Shown here: one piece after another, positions 35,377-43,686 of the stretch | How the letters are laid out: every line of letters begins with the position of its first letter | Position numbering within the stretch: position 1 is the first letter of the stretch | Assembly (NCBI RefSeq): GCF_009184635.1 | Contig: NZ_WELI01000001.1 | Location: 806,001-870,000, forward strand | Source of the DNA: Rudanella paleaurantiibacter | GTDB taxonomy: Bacteria > Bacteroidota > Bacteroidia > Cytophagales > Spirosomataceae | Reading direction: 5' to 3' | Length of the DNA: 64,000 bases | The notes under the pieces: generated by a model | What the model saw: only the letters and a program-made list of their open reading frames with translations | Told to the model about the DNA's origin: nothing | The model's database searches: none | Position numbers and translations under genes: made by a program

Positions 35377-36261
35377 ATGCAGTCTGAACAAAACTCCCTG
35401 ACCCCCACAACGACCGGGGCCAAAATAGCGTTTGAGAGTCGCTATGCCAGCTCACCCAACGAGGTGAAAACCATGACTACCGAAGGGCTTCGGCAGGCGT
35501 TTCTGATCGAAAAGCTGTTTGTGGCTGATGAGTTTCGCTGGACGTTGTCGTTTTTTGATCGCTACCTGACGGGCGGCATCATGCCGGTGTCGGGGGTAGT
35601 ATCGCTCGAAGCGCCCGAGCAGCTCAAAGCCGCTTATTTTCTGGAGCGTCGGGAGTTGGGGATGATCAATGTAGGCGGTCCGGGCCGGGTGGTGGCCGAT
35701 GGCGTTGCCTACGACCTTGAGTACAAAGAAGCACTGTACATTGGGCAGGGGACAAAATCGGTGGAGTTTATGTCGCACGATGAAGATAAACCGGCCCGCT
35801 TTTACCTCAACTCGACACCCGCCCACACGAGCTGCCCGACCCGGAAAGTATCGCGGCAGGAGGCCAACAAGCTCGAAATGGGGAGTCTCGAAACGGCCAA
35901 TAACCGTACTATCAATCAAATGCTGATCAACAAGGTACTGCCTACCTGCCAGTTGCAAATGGGTATGACCGAGCTGAAAACCGGCAGTGTCTGGAACACC
36001 ATGCCCGCTCACACCCACGACCGGCGTATGGAGGTCTATTTTTACTTCGAAGTGCCCGAGGGGCAGGCTGTGTGCCATTTTATGGGACAGCCGCAGGAAA
36101 CCCGGCATATCTGGATGCAGAACGAACAGGCCGTTATTTCGCCCAACTGGTCGATTCATGCCGGGGCTGGCACGTCGAACTACACGTTTATCTGGGGCAT
36201 GGCGGGCGAAAACCTCGACTATGGCGATATGGATTTTTGTGCAATACCTGATTTGCGATAA
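35377..36261 (+). CDS. kduI: 5-dehydro-4-deoxy-D-glucuronate isomerase
   Basis: A 294-residue cupin-type isomerase that converts 5-keto-4-deoxyuronate (from unsaturated galacturonate) into 3-deoxy-D-glycero-2,5-hexodiulosonate in the cytoplasm. The metal site is clear: H212, H214 and E219 in HTHDRRMEVYFYFE. SSPNEVKTMTTEGLRQAFLI near the N-terminus is the standard KduI opening, after about 25 extra residues that may be a longer leader. The family is normally about 275-280 residues, so the length fits. The next gene begins one base after its stop, and kduD follows, so the uronate branch of the pathway is clustered. Confidence 0.96.
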   Translation: MQSEQNSLTPTTTGAKIAFESRYASSPNEVKTMTTEGLRQAFLIEKLFVADEFRWTLSFFDRYLTGGIMPVSGVVSLEAPEQLKAAYFLERRELGMINVGGPGRVVADGVAYDLEYKEALYIGQGTKSVEFMSHDEDKPARFYLNSTPAHTSCPTRKVSRQEANKLEMGSLETANNRTINQMLINKVLPTCQLQMGMTELKTGSVWNTMPAHTHDRRMEVYFYFEVPEGQAVCHFMGQPQETRHIWMQNEQAVISPNWSIHAGAGTSNYTFIWGMAGENLDYGDMDFCAIPDLR

Positions 36262-36262
36262 T

Positions 36263-37408
36263 ATGCGATTCTCGACTTTACTCCCTTGCTTACTGGCTAT
36301 TGCCGGGCCGGTACTGGCACAACAAGGCAACCTGAACATCTCTAACCCAGGCACGGCGGCCTACGAGTCGGCGGTGGTTGAAATACCGTGGGCTACCGTG
36401 GCGAAGGCCTACCCGCAGGTCGATACGGCCCAGCTTCGGGTGGTGCGCGCCGACAATGGGCAGGAGGTAGCCTATCAGCTGGAGAAAAAAGGAGGGTCGG
36501 CCGTGCAGAACCTGCTCGTGCAGGTTACGGTGGCTCCCAAAGGGTCGGTGGGGCTGGTGCTGAGTAAAGGCAAGCCAACCCCCGTGAAACCCATGACGTA
36601 CGGCCGGTACGTACCCGAACGCTACGACGATTTTGCCTGGGAAAACGACCGGGTGGCGTTTCGTATTTACGGGAAGGCCCTCAACGGTCGCTCCGACAAT
36701 GCCTACGGGTCCGACATCTGGGCCAAGCGCACTCCCGAACTGATCATCAACAAGTGGTACAAACAGAACGACTACCACAAAGACAATGGCGACGGGCTCG
36801 ATTACTACAAGGTGGGCCTGACCCTCGGCGCGGGCGATGTGGGCGTTTTCCTGAACGACTCTATCCAGTACATTCATAATTATACCACCTGGGAGGTGCT
36901 CGACAACGGCCCACTCCGTACCACGTTTCGGGTGAAGTACGACCCGTACACCTTCAAAGGCGTGACCGTCACCCAGGCTAAAACGATTTCGCTCGATGCG
37001 GGGGCACAGTTGAGTAAAATCCGGGTCGATGTAACCCATACCGCACCGGGAGCGCTACCGATGGTAGCGGGTATTGTGCTGCGGCCCGAAGAAAGCCCAT
37101 TGTTGCTCGACGATAAGAACGGGGTGCTTGGCTACTGGGAGCCCAAACACGGCCCTGATGGCACCATCGGTGTAGGGTGCGTATTTCCGGGCAAGTCGGG
37201 CGGTATGATGCGCAAATACGGTCACGGTTTGGCCCGGCTGGCTGTCAAGTCGGGCGAAGGCATCACGTATTACAGTGGAGGAGCCTGGGATAAAGCCGGC
37301 CTGATTACCTCGTCGGATGCCTGGTTTGCCTACCTGCAAGCCCAAGCCAACCGACTCCGGCAGCCGTTGGTGGTAACAACATCGGCCCCGCGCAAAGCCG
37401 GCCGGTGA
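36263..37408 (+). CDS. DUF4861 secreted protein
   Basis: A 381-residue exported protein with a signal peptide (MRFSTLLPCLLAIAGPVLAQ) and a DUF4861 domain over nearly the whole length. It has YGRYVPERYDDFAWENDRVA and DNAYGSDIWAKRTPELI, the patterns by which the family is known. DUF4861 genes are typical companions of pectin and uronate loci; some related proteins are uronate or rhamnose-glucuronate lyases, but the reaction of this one is not established. The frame reaches far back inside kduI; ATG 36263 is used because it sits one base after the kduI stop and gives a signal peptide. Confidence 0.88.
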   Translation: MRFSTLLPCLLAIAGPVLAQQGNLNISNPGTAAYESAVVEIPWATVAKAYPQVDTAQLRVVRADNGQEVAYQLEKKGGSAVQNLLVQVTVAPKGSVGLVLSKGKPTPVKPMTYGRYVPERYDDFAWENDRVAFRIYGKALNGRSDNAYGSDIWAKRTPELIINKWYKQNDYHKDNGDGLDYYKVGLTLGAGDVGVFLNDSIQYIHNYTTWEVLDNGPLRTTFRVKYDPYTFKGVTVTQAKTISLDAGAQLSKIRVDVTHTAPGALPMVAGIVLRPEESPLLLDDKNGVLGYWEPKHGPDGTIGVGCVFPGKSGGMMRKYGHGLARLAVKSGEGITYYSGGAWDKAGLITSSDAWFAYLQAQANRLRQPLVVTTSAPRKAGR

Positions 37409-37417
37409 GACCGGTTC

Positions 37418-37532
37418 ATGGTTTTTGGTTTATCGGTTTTAGTGGTCTCAAGATATGTAAACGTATGTGATGCGTGTTCCAGGACCCTAGTCAGATCGAA
37501 CCAAAAACCAAAAACTCTTAACCATAAACCAT
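37418..37532. repeat. Imperfect palindromic element with GGTTTTTGGTTT arms
   Basis: The left part (37418-37440, ATGGTTTTTGGTTTATCGG) is an imperfect inverted copy of the right part (37499-37532, with AACCAAAAACCAAAAACTC and ACCATAAACCAT). It fills the 128-bp gap between DUF4861 and kduD. It resembles the palindromic intergenic elements found elsewhere in the window but has different arm sequence. Confidence 0.6.
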
Positions 37533-37536
37533 TTGT

Positions 37537-38310
37537 ATGACTTCTGTTTTAAATACATTTTCGCTGGCGGGTAAAGTAGCCCTCGTGACGGGTTGCAAGC
37601 GTGGTATTGGCAAGGCTATGGCCGAAGCCCTTGCCGAAGCCGGTGCCGACATCATTGGCGTGTCGGCCAATCTTGAACCCGAAGGCAGTGCCGTGGCGCA
37701 GGCCGTCGAGGCCCGAGGCCGTCGGTTTTTTGCCTATCAGGCCGATTTCGGCAAGCGCGATTCGCTCAATGGGTTCATTACGCAGGTGAAGCACGATCAC
37801 CCCGTTATCGATATTCTGGTGAATAACGCGGGGACTATTTTGCGGAAACCAGCCGCCGAGCACCCCGATGAGTACTGGGATGAGGTGATTGCCATCAACC
37901 AGACCGCACAGTTTATTCTGACCCGCGAAATTGGCCGTGATATGATTGCCCGTGGTAGTGGTAAAGTGATTTTTACGGCTTCGTTGCTGACATTTCAGGG
38001 CGGTATTAACGTGCCCGGTTACGCTGCCAGCAAAGGGGCAGTGGGTAGCCTGGTGAAGGCGTTTGCCAACGAGTGGGCTGGTCAGGGTGTCAATGTAAAT
38101 GCCATTGCACCGGGCTATATCTCAACCGACAATACCGAAGCGCTCCGTGCCGACCCCGCCCGCTCGCAGTCGATTCTGAGCCGAATTCCGGCTAATCGCT
38201 GGGGTGAGCCCGACGATTTCAAAGGGCCGGTGGTGTTCCTGGCCTCCGATGCCGCCCGGTACGTGCACGGCACCGTGTTGACCGTTGATGGGGGCTGGAT
38301 GGGCCGGTAG
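37537..38310 (+). CDS. kduD: 2-deoxy-D-gluconate 3-dehydrogenase / KduD-type SDR
   Basis: A 257-residue short-chain dehydrogenase. The cofactor motif is TGCKRGIG (about 19-26), NNAG is at about residue 98-101, and the catalytic YxxxK is Y162/K166 in YAASKGAVG. The overall sequence (SLAGKVALVTGCKRGIGKAM, APGYISTDNTEALR) is typical of KduD, which reduces 3-deoxy-D-glycero-2,5-hexodiulosonate to 2-keto-3-deoxygluconate with NAD(P)H. It works right after KduI, encoded 1.3 kb upstream. The kinase and aldolase that complete the route (KdgK, KdgA) are not in the window. Confidence 0.94.
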   Translation: MTSVLNTFSLAGKVALVTGCKRGIGKAMAEALAEAGADIIGVSANLEPEGSAVAQAVEARGRRFFAYQADFGKRDSLNGFITQVKHDHPVIDILVNNAGTILRKPAAEHPDEYWDEVIAINQTAQFILTREIGRDMIARGSGKVIFTASLLTFQGGINVPGYAASKGAVGSLVKAFANEWAGQGVNVNAIAPGYISTDNTEALRADPARSQSILSRIPANRWGEPDDFKGPVVFLASDAARYVHGTVLTVDGGWMGR

Positions 38311-38343
38311 GTTGAGGAATTTATTAAGAATAAATCTAAATAG

Positions 38344-38376
38344 TTGTGCGATTCTGCATGGCGTGCTTTATCTTTA
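38344..38376 (+). promoter_or_regulatory. Candidate promoter TTG-N22-TATCTTTA
   Basis: TTG at 38344-38346 and TATCTTTA at 38369-38376 resemble a Bacteroidota -33/-7 pair with one mismatch to TAnnTTTG. It lies 57 bp before the ATG of the beta-propeller gene, in a 122-bp AT-richer gap after kduD. Confidence 0.4.
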
Positions 38377-38432
38377 CGGCAGATTCAGACAAGTTGGTGG
38401 CCTTCACCGATTTGAACCCTAAAGCATTTACC

Positions 38433-39713
38433 ATGACAACGCGTTTTCGTCTGCTGTTGCTGTTGTGTCTCTGCCTCGGAGCGAGCGTAACGAGCTTTGC
38501 CGGCACTATTTTTAGCGACACCACCCGGGCTTTTGCGGTGCCTACACTCACCAGTACGCCCAAAGGTACGGTGGCTCTTTCCTGGACCGAGAAAGACCAG
38601 AACGGTCAGATTTTCTTTTACTGGGCTGAGTCGGCCGACCGGGGAAAGACGTTCGGGGCCAAGAAGCTGATTTTTGCCTCGTCGGGTATTGGCAACTCGC
38701 GCCTGATGCGCCCCAAGCTCCTGTTCCGGCCCAATGGTACGGCGGTAGCGGTGTTTGCCCTGCGCGGTGAACAACCGGCTGCGGCTCCACAGGCGAAAAC
38801 CGAAGAGCACAACCACAATGAGCATCAGGGCCACGGTGCCCCGGCCCCGAAACCGGCTGCCAACAGCAACCGGGGTGGTGGCCGACCAAGCGACCTTCAG
38901 ATTGTGTTTGCCCAGTCGACCGATGGAGGGAACACCTGGACCAAACCAGCTCCCGTGCATCAGGACAAAACCCCGAACATTGTGCGGGGCTTCTTCGACG
39001 CAACGGTGCTGGCCAACGGCGAAATTGGCGTGGCATACCTGAACGATATTGTAGGGCAGGCCCATCAGCGCGATTTGCGGCTTGTTACCTCAACCAATGG
39101 TGTGTTTGGTGCCGAGAAAGTGCTCGACCCATTCGTGTGCGATTGCTGCAACATCAGCCTGCTCGTTGACAAGGCGGGGGCGTTGCATGTGCACTATCGC
39201 GAAAATCAGGAAAATATCCGCGACATTGCCCGGATGACCTCTACCGATAACGGCCTGACGTTTGGCAAGCCCGCCATTATGTCGCCCGATAACTGGAAAG
39301 TAAATGGATGCCCGCACTCAGGCCCAACCTCAAGCGCGGGCGGTGGCTCGAACCTGGTAGCCTGGTTCTCGGGTGCCAACGATGCCCCTGGTATCCGGGT
39401 AATTGACCAGACAACAGGCAAGCGGTTGTTTGTGATTGATGAAGCCACGGCGAAGAATGCTTATCTAGTGCCTGCACCAGCTTCGTCGGTGCTGTTGTGG
39501 GAGCAAAGCCAAGTGTCGGAAACCGGTGCTACCTCGATGATTGCCTACCGCAATATCCTGAAAGGTCAGCAACCAGCTACCAAAATGGTTAGCGGTTCGG
39601 TCAACGGTACCAACGCCAGCGGTCTGGTCAGCAACGGCAAACTGCTCGTAGCCTACGAAGTGCGCAACCCAAACAACCGCAACTCGATGGCTGTAGCCCA
39701 GCTTGATTTGTAA
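38433..39713 (+). CDS. Secreted sialidase-like beta-propeller (Asp-box) protein
   Basis: A 426-residue exported protein with a signal peptide (MTTRFRLLLLLCLCLGASVT, cleavage near FAG). Three Asp-box motifs of the BNR type are visible (SADRGKTFG, STDGGNTWT, STDNGLTFG), so it folds as a six-bladed propeller like sialidases. The catalytic arginine triad of true sialidases cannot be confirmed, so I avoid the name exo-alpha-sialidase. Two odd features stand out: a His-rich insert at about residues 124-135 (EEHNHNEHQGHG) and a CDCC cluster (C236, C238, C239). It is the last + strand gene before a bidirectional terminator. Longer upstream starts lack a signal peptide. Confidence 0.85.
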   Translation: MTTRFRLLLLLCLCLGASVTSFAGTIFSDTTRAFAVPTLTSTPKGTVALSWTEKDQNGQIFFYWAESADRGKTFGAKKLIFASSGIGNSRLMRPKLLFRPNGTAVAVFALRGEQPAAAPQAKTEEHNHNEHQGHGAPAPKPAANSNRGGGRPSDLQIVFAQSTDGGNTWTKPAPVHQDKTPNIVRGFFDATVLANGEIGVAYLNDIVGQAHQRDLRLVTSTNGVFGAEKVLDPFVCDCCNISLLVDKAGALHVHYRENQENIRDIARMTSTDNGLTFGKPAIMSPDNWKVNGCPHSGPTSSAGGGSNLVAWFSGANDAPGIRVIDQTTGKRLFVIDEATAKNAYLVPAPASSVLLWEQSQVSETGATSMIAYRNILKGQQPATKMVSGSVNGTNASGLVSNGKLLVAYEVRNPNNRNSMAVAQLDL

Positions 39714-39841
39714 GACTGGGTTTAGGAAATAGAATAACGGTTGTTTTGTGCTCCATGTGTCAGCCATTTTTCTGTATTTCATGTAAGAATCGGCATGACT
39801 ACTGGGTGGCTACCATCGCTCGAAACGAGATGACATAACGT

Positions 39842-39880
39842 AAAAAAATCCCCTCCTTGCTGCAAGGAGGGGATTTTTTT
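39842..39880. terminator. Perfect 18-bp bidirectional terminator
   Basis: AAAAAAATCCCCTCCTTG (39842-39859) and CAAGGAGGGGATTTTTTT (39863-39880) form a perfect stem with a 3-nt loop and T runs on both strands. It ends the + strand locus and the - strand cluster. Its last two bases are part of the stop codon of the gene at 39879-40769. Confidence 0.95.
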
Positions 39881-40769
39881 ATGCACCTAAGCTGTGTTTG
39901 GTCATCATTTGGCGGATAAACTGTAGACCCTGTTCGGCAATGTTCCAGGGCTCGTTGTATTCGCGCCAGACGTTGATAGCGTTTGCAAAATCGGGGTCGT
40001 TGCGGGTGAAGGCTTCGATGGTGAGCCAGCCCCGATAATTGGCTTTGGCCAGTGCCGAGAATGCATCGTCCCATGGAATATGACCCGAGCCGGGGGTGCC
40101 CCGGTCGTTTTCGCTGATGTGCACATGGGCCAGAACCGGCGCAATCGTAGCAATAGCGTCGGGGTATTTTTTCTCTTCCATGTTGGCATGGTGCGTGTCG
40201 AACATAGCCCGCACGTTGGGGTGATCGGCGCGCCGAACCAGATCGGCCAGTTGGGTCATGGTGTTGCAGAGATAACACTCAAACCGGTTAAGAGCTTCGG
40301 GTGTGAGCAGAATGCCGGCCTGAGCGGCATAATCGCCAGCCTGATGAAGCACTTCGGCGCTCCGGTTGTATTCCTCGTCGGTGGGTGCCTGCCGCGAAAA
40401 CGTGGCAAACGCCGAATGGAAAGGCCCACAGATAACGTCGGCATTCATGGCGTGTGCACAGTCGATAGCCACCTTGAGCCGGTCGAGGGCTTTGGCCCGT
40501 ACCGAGGGGGAATCGCTCACCGGGTTCTCATCGGGGCCGAGTGTAATCACGGCCGACGACGACATCCCCAGCTGTTTCAGGTGGTCGCCGTAGCGTTGGT
40601 ACACCTGCGTATCGGTTTCGCCGAGGTAGCACTCAATGCCATCGTAACCAATTGTTTTAAGCCGCTCGGCCATGGGGTTCATCTGCTCCGACAGCGTGGC
40701 GGTCCAGACGAGCAGGTTGAAGCCTATTTTCAGGGATCGGGGTTGAGCTTGGGTTGAATCCGTTGTCAT
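39879..40769 (-). CDS. Sugar phosphate isomerase/epimerase-like TIM barrel protein
   Basis: A 296-residue cytoplasmic TIM-barrel of the xylose-isomerase-like (AP endonuclease 2) superfamily. Metal-ligand motifs are visible in ILLTPEALNRFECYL (Glu), RAMFDTHHANMEE (Asp and His), HVHISENDRGTPGSGHI, and a late LTIEAF Glu. Family members isomerise or epimerise sugars, or eliminate 3-keto-glycosides. There is no signal peptide. It is the last gene of the - strand cluster, 14 bp after the ThuA gene, and its stop overlaps the terminator. The substrate is unknown; a second, unrelated-looking TIM-barrel isomerase lies at 46755. Confidence 0.9.
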   Translation of the reverse strand: MTTDSTQAQPRSLKIGFNLLVWTATLSEQMNPMAERLKTIGYDGIECYLGETDTQVYQRYGDHLKQLGMSSSAVITLGPDENPVSDSPSVRAKALDRLKVAIDCAHAMNADVICGPFHSAFATFSRQAPTDEEYNRSAEVLHQAGDYAAQAGILLTPEALNRFECYLCNTMTQLADLVRRADHPNVRAMFDTHHANMEEKKYPDAIATIAPVLAHVHISENDRGTPGSGHIPWDDAFSALAKANYRGWLTIEAFTRNDPDFANAINVWREYNEPWNIAEQGLQFIRQMMTKHSLGA

Positions 40770-40783
40770 GAGGTGTCAGAAGA

Positions 40784-41653
40784 TCAGGATTTAGCCGGGT
40801 GGCCGTAGGGTACGTTGATGTTCATGCTGCCTTTCCAGTTTTTGGGAACCGGTTTGCCCGCTGCCCAGTGAATGGCATTGATCACCAGCCGTTGAAACGA
40901 TTCGACCTGAAAATCTTCGGGATGCCCCAGGGTGGTCAGAAACGCCCGGCCGCCCCATTGGTTTTTCCAGGTCCAGGCCACGGGGTTTTCAATAGCTTCT
41001 TTGTCGGGGTTCACGGCTTTGCCCATCAGCAGCAGGGTAGCGTCTTTGGGTGGATAGTCGGGCCGCACCCGGTACAGCCACGAAGCCGCGTGAAACGCAG
41101 GTGCTACGCCCGTCAGGATGGGGTTTTTGGCCGCTTCCGAAATCACCGACACATCAGTTGTGCTTTTGTGGCCGTAGTGCGTATGCTTGGCTGCACCGCC
41201 CCAGCCCGGAGGGCTACCAAACGCAAACTCGCCAAAGGCGTTCCAGGGTCGGCGGTCGTCGCCTTCGGGGTAGTTGAACGCGTGTGTGGTGGTGCGGAAC
41301 CCAATTACCGGTTTGCCCGACTTCAGGTACTTGTCAATGTGGGCCAGCTGCTCCTTGGGCAGTAACCGCCAGCGTAGGTAAAACACGGCTACGTCGGCAT
41401 CGGCCAGGGCTTCGAGCCCCGGAATGTCTTTTTCCGCATTGTAGTCGGGGTAAGCCGTAAGTACCTTGGTCCGCATCCCGTACTTCTTTTCCAGTTCGGC
41501 CGCGATGATAGGCAACGTCAGTTCACTACTGTATTCGTGGTCGCCGGTAACGAATACGATGTACGGCTTGGCCGCCGATGCAGAAGCCCCGGCCTCCAAA
41601 GTGCTCAGGCCAAGCGCTCCGGCCAACGTCTGTAAGAAGGTGTTACGATTCAT
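40784..41653 (-). CDS. ThuA-domain (trehalose-utilisation-like) exported protein
   Basis: A 289-residue protein with an N-terminal export signal (MNRNTFLQTLAGALGLSTLE) and a ThuA domain with the flavodoxin/amidotransferase-like fold. YIVFVTGDHEYSSELTLPII opens the domain, and GKPVIGFRTTTHAF and PAFHAASWLYRV are typical. ThuA proteins are linked to disaccharide use through 3-keto-derivatives in rhizobia, but the reaction is unclear. Its place beside two TIM barrels and a Gfo/Idh/MocA gene fits that link. It lies 40 bp after the ABC substrate-binding protein gene. Confidence 0.88.
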   Translation of the reverse strand: MNRNTFLQTLAGALGLSTLEAGASASAAKPYIVFVTGDHEYSSELTLPIIAAELEKKYGMRTKVLTAYPDYNAEKDIPGLEALADADVAVFYLRWRLLPKEQLAHIDKYLKSGKPVIGFRTTTHAFNYPEGDDRRPWNAFGEFAFGSPPGWGGAAKHTHYGHKSTTDVSVISEAAKNPILTGVAPAFHAASWLYRVRPDYPPKDATLLLMGKAVNPDKEAIENPVAWTWKNQWGGRAFLTTLGHPEDFQVESFQRLVINAIHWAAGKPVPKNWKGSMNINVPYGHPAKS

Positions 41654-41693
41654 TGTGGAAAAGGGGGAAAGAAGCAGTTAGAGAGGTGTCTGG

Positions 41694-42641
41694 TTATTTT
41701 TTGACGAACTGTGCCATGTTTTCTTTCGTGACCAGCTGAAACGGAATGAGCGTTTCTTTGTCGAACGGTTGCTTTTTGGCGGCTTTGATGGCCGTTTCAA
41801 CCGCTTTGGCGCCCTGCTGCTGGGCATTCTGGAACACCGTAGCGTCGAGGGTTCCTTTCTGCATGGCCTGGAGGGCATCGGGAATGGCATCGATGCTAAC
41901 CACCATGATTTTGTCTTTCAAACCGGCATCTACTAGGGCTTTTACGGCTCCCAGGCCCATTTCGTCGTTGTGGGCAAATACCGCGTTAATCTGATTTCCG
42001 TAGGCCTGAATCCAGTTTTCCATCAGGGCCATCCCTTTCGCGCGGTCCCACTCGGCAGTCTGGTTGGCGAGCATCTTCATGTTCGGGTATTTTTTGAGGA
42101 CTTCCATAGCGCCCTGTGCCCGTTTCAGTTGCCCGGCCTGACCCATGTAGCCTTCGAGCATTACCACGTTCCCCTTACCACCAAGTTTGTCGGCCAGGTA
42201 CTGCATAGCAATACGACCCGCTTCAACATCGTCGGAGCCCACAAAAGCGGTGGGCTTCACACCCGTTTCGGAGTTGACGTTGATAATGGGAATATTAGCG
42301 GCCAATGCTTTGCTCACCGCCGGTGAACAGGCTTCAACCTCGGCCGGGTTCAGAATAATAGCATCGACATTCTGCGCGATGAAACTCTCAATCTGCTCAA
42401 CCTGCTTAATCGCCGACCGCTCAGCATCGACCGTAATCAGTTCGATGCCGGTTTCCTCGGCTTTTTTGGTCATTTCGTCGTGTACATTGACCACAAACTC
42501 ATGCTGCATACTGAGCATACTGGCCCCAATAACAAGTTTCTTGCCGTCGGCACTGTCGGTTTTGCTGTCCGATGCCGATTGGCTGCAACCAACGGCCAGT
42601 AAAGTGAGGGCTACGAGTAGGGGTTTAAACGCGTGTTTCAT
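41694..42641 (-). CDS. ABC sugar transporter substrate-binding lipoprotein (RbsB-like)
   Basis: A 315-residue periplasmic binding protein of the ribose/galactose type I fold. It has a lipoprotein signal with lipobox LAVGCSQS (C18-S). The mature part begins KKLVIGASMLSMQHEFVVNV and has VDAIILNPAEVEACSPAV and the FAHNDEMGLGAVKAL motif of the RbsB family. It captures a monosaccharide or cyclitol for the permease and ATPase encoded upstream in the same transcript. A longer start would overlap the permease end; ATG at 42641 gives the lipobox. Spacing to the permease is 49 bp and contains a short GACACCC/GGGTGCC hairpin. Confidence 0.93.
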   Translation of the reverse strand: MKHAFKPLLVALTLLAVGCSQSASDSKTDSADGKKLVIGASMLSMQHEFVVNVHDEMTKKAEETGIELITVDAERSAIKQVEQIESFIAQNVDAIILNPAEVEACSPAVSKALAANIPIINVNSETGVKPTAFVGSDDVEAGRIAMQYLADKLGGKGNVVMLEGYMGQAGQLKRAQGAMEVLKKYPNMKMLANQTAEWDRAKGMALMENWIQAYGNQINAVFAHNDEMGLGAVKALVDAGLKDKIMVVSIDAIPDALQAMQKGTLDATVFQNAQQQGAKAVETAIKAAKKQPFDKETLIPFQLVTKENMAQFVKK

Positions 42642-42690
42642 AATGGGTATTAGGAGAATAGGAGAAAGACACCCTTTGCCGGGTGCCTGT

Positions 42691-43677
42691 TTAGTTCGTT
42701 TTCTGGTTAATGCTGTCGAGAATAACAGCGCCAATAATAATCACGCCCATCACTACCTGCTGGTAGTACGACGAGACGTTGAGCAGGTCAAGCCCATTGC
42801 TGATAACGCCAATGAGCAGGGCCCCAATGAGCGTACCCGTCATGGTACCGGTGCCGCCCGAGGTGCTTGTGCCTCCGATAATGGCTGCGGCAATGGCGTC
42901 GAGTTCGAAACCAGCCCCGGCATTGGGTTGGCCCGTTGAGATGCGTGAGGTAAGCAACACCCCCGCCAGAGCCGCGAGGCCCCCGCTGAGGATGTAAACC
43001 TGCATTTTTACCTTGCCTACCCGGATACCCGACGCCCGTGCGGCCTGTTCGTTGCCACCCACGGCGTACATATACCGGCCCGAAACGGTCTTGCGCAGAA
43101 CAATGGTGCAGACAATGAACGCAATCACCAGAACGATAATCAGGTTGGGCACGCCCAGAATCTTGCCCCCGCCCAGAAAACTAAACGTATCGGACAGGTT
43201 GGAGATGGGCCGACCTTTGCTCAGAATCAGGGCTAAACCACGCAAGATGGTCATGGTGCCGAGCGTGACAATAAACGGCGGTACTTTGCTCCGGGTAATC
43301 ACAAACCCGTTGAGCGCCCCAAACGCAACGCCCGTTGCCAGGGCGAGAGCCAATGGCACAATGACCGGGTAGGTGTCGGGGTGGGCAAACGATGCCGCCA
43401 CCACACCCGCTACGGCCACAATAGAGCCGATAGAGAGGTCGATACCGCCGGTGATAATGACAAACGTAACCCCGAAGGCCAGCAGGGCGTTGATAGACAC
43501 CTGCATGACAATAATCATAAGGTTCTGCACCGTCAGAAACTTGGGGCTGATAACCGACAAGCCAAGGCATATCAGGATAAACGCCACTAAGATGCCGTAT
43601 TGTCCGAGCTTGCGAATCTGGGTTTGGTAGGTGGTTTGACCGACCGGTTTAGTAGGGGTGTCGATGACGTTGTTCAT
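42691..43677 (-). CDS. ABC sugar transporter permease (RbsC-like)
   Basis: A 328-residue inner-membrane permease with about 8-10 hydrophobic helices. It has the family signatures VTFVIITGGIDLSIGSIVAV and GFELDAIAAAIIGGTSTSGG. It forms the channel of a ribose-type importer with the ATPase encoded just upstream (9-bp gap) and the binding protein encoded downstream. ABC sugar importers are rather uncommon in SusC/SusD-dominated genomes, and here one is part of a SusC/SusD cluster. Confidence 0.95.
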   Translation of the reverse strand: MNNVIDTPTKPVGQTTYQTQIRKLGQYGILVAFILICLGLSVISPKFLTVQNLMIIVMQVSINALLAFGVTFVIITGGIDLSIGSIVAVAGVVAASFAHPDTYPVIVPLALALATGVAFGALNGFVITRSKVPPFIVTLGTMTILRGLALILSKGRPISNLSDTFSFLGGGKILGVPNLIIVLVIAFIVCTIVLRKTVSGRYMYAVGGNEQAARASGIRVGKVKMQVYILSGGLAALAGVLLTSRISTGQPNAGAGFELDAIAAAIIGGTSTSGGTGTMTGTLIGALLIGVISNGLDLLNVSSYYQQVVMGVIIIGAVILDSINQKTN

Positions 43678-43686
43678 GAAAAACCG

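Noticed and set aside
35987-36262. Long upstream part of the DUF4861 frame inside kduI
   Set aside because: It lies in another frame of a clear KduI gene; the signal peptide starts at 36263.
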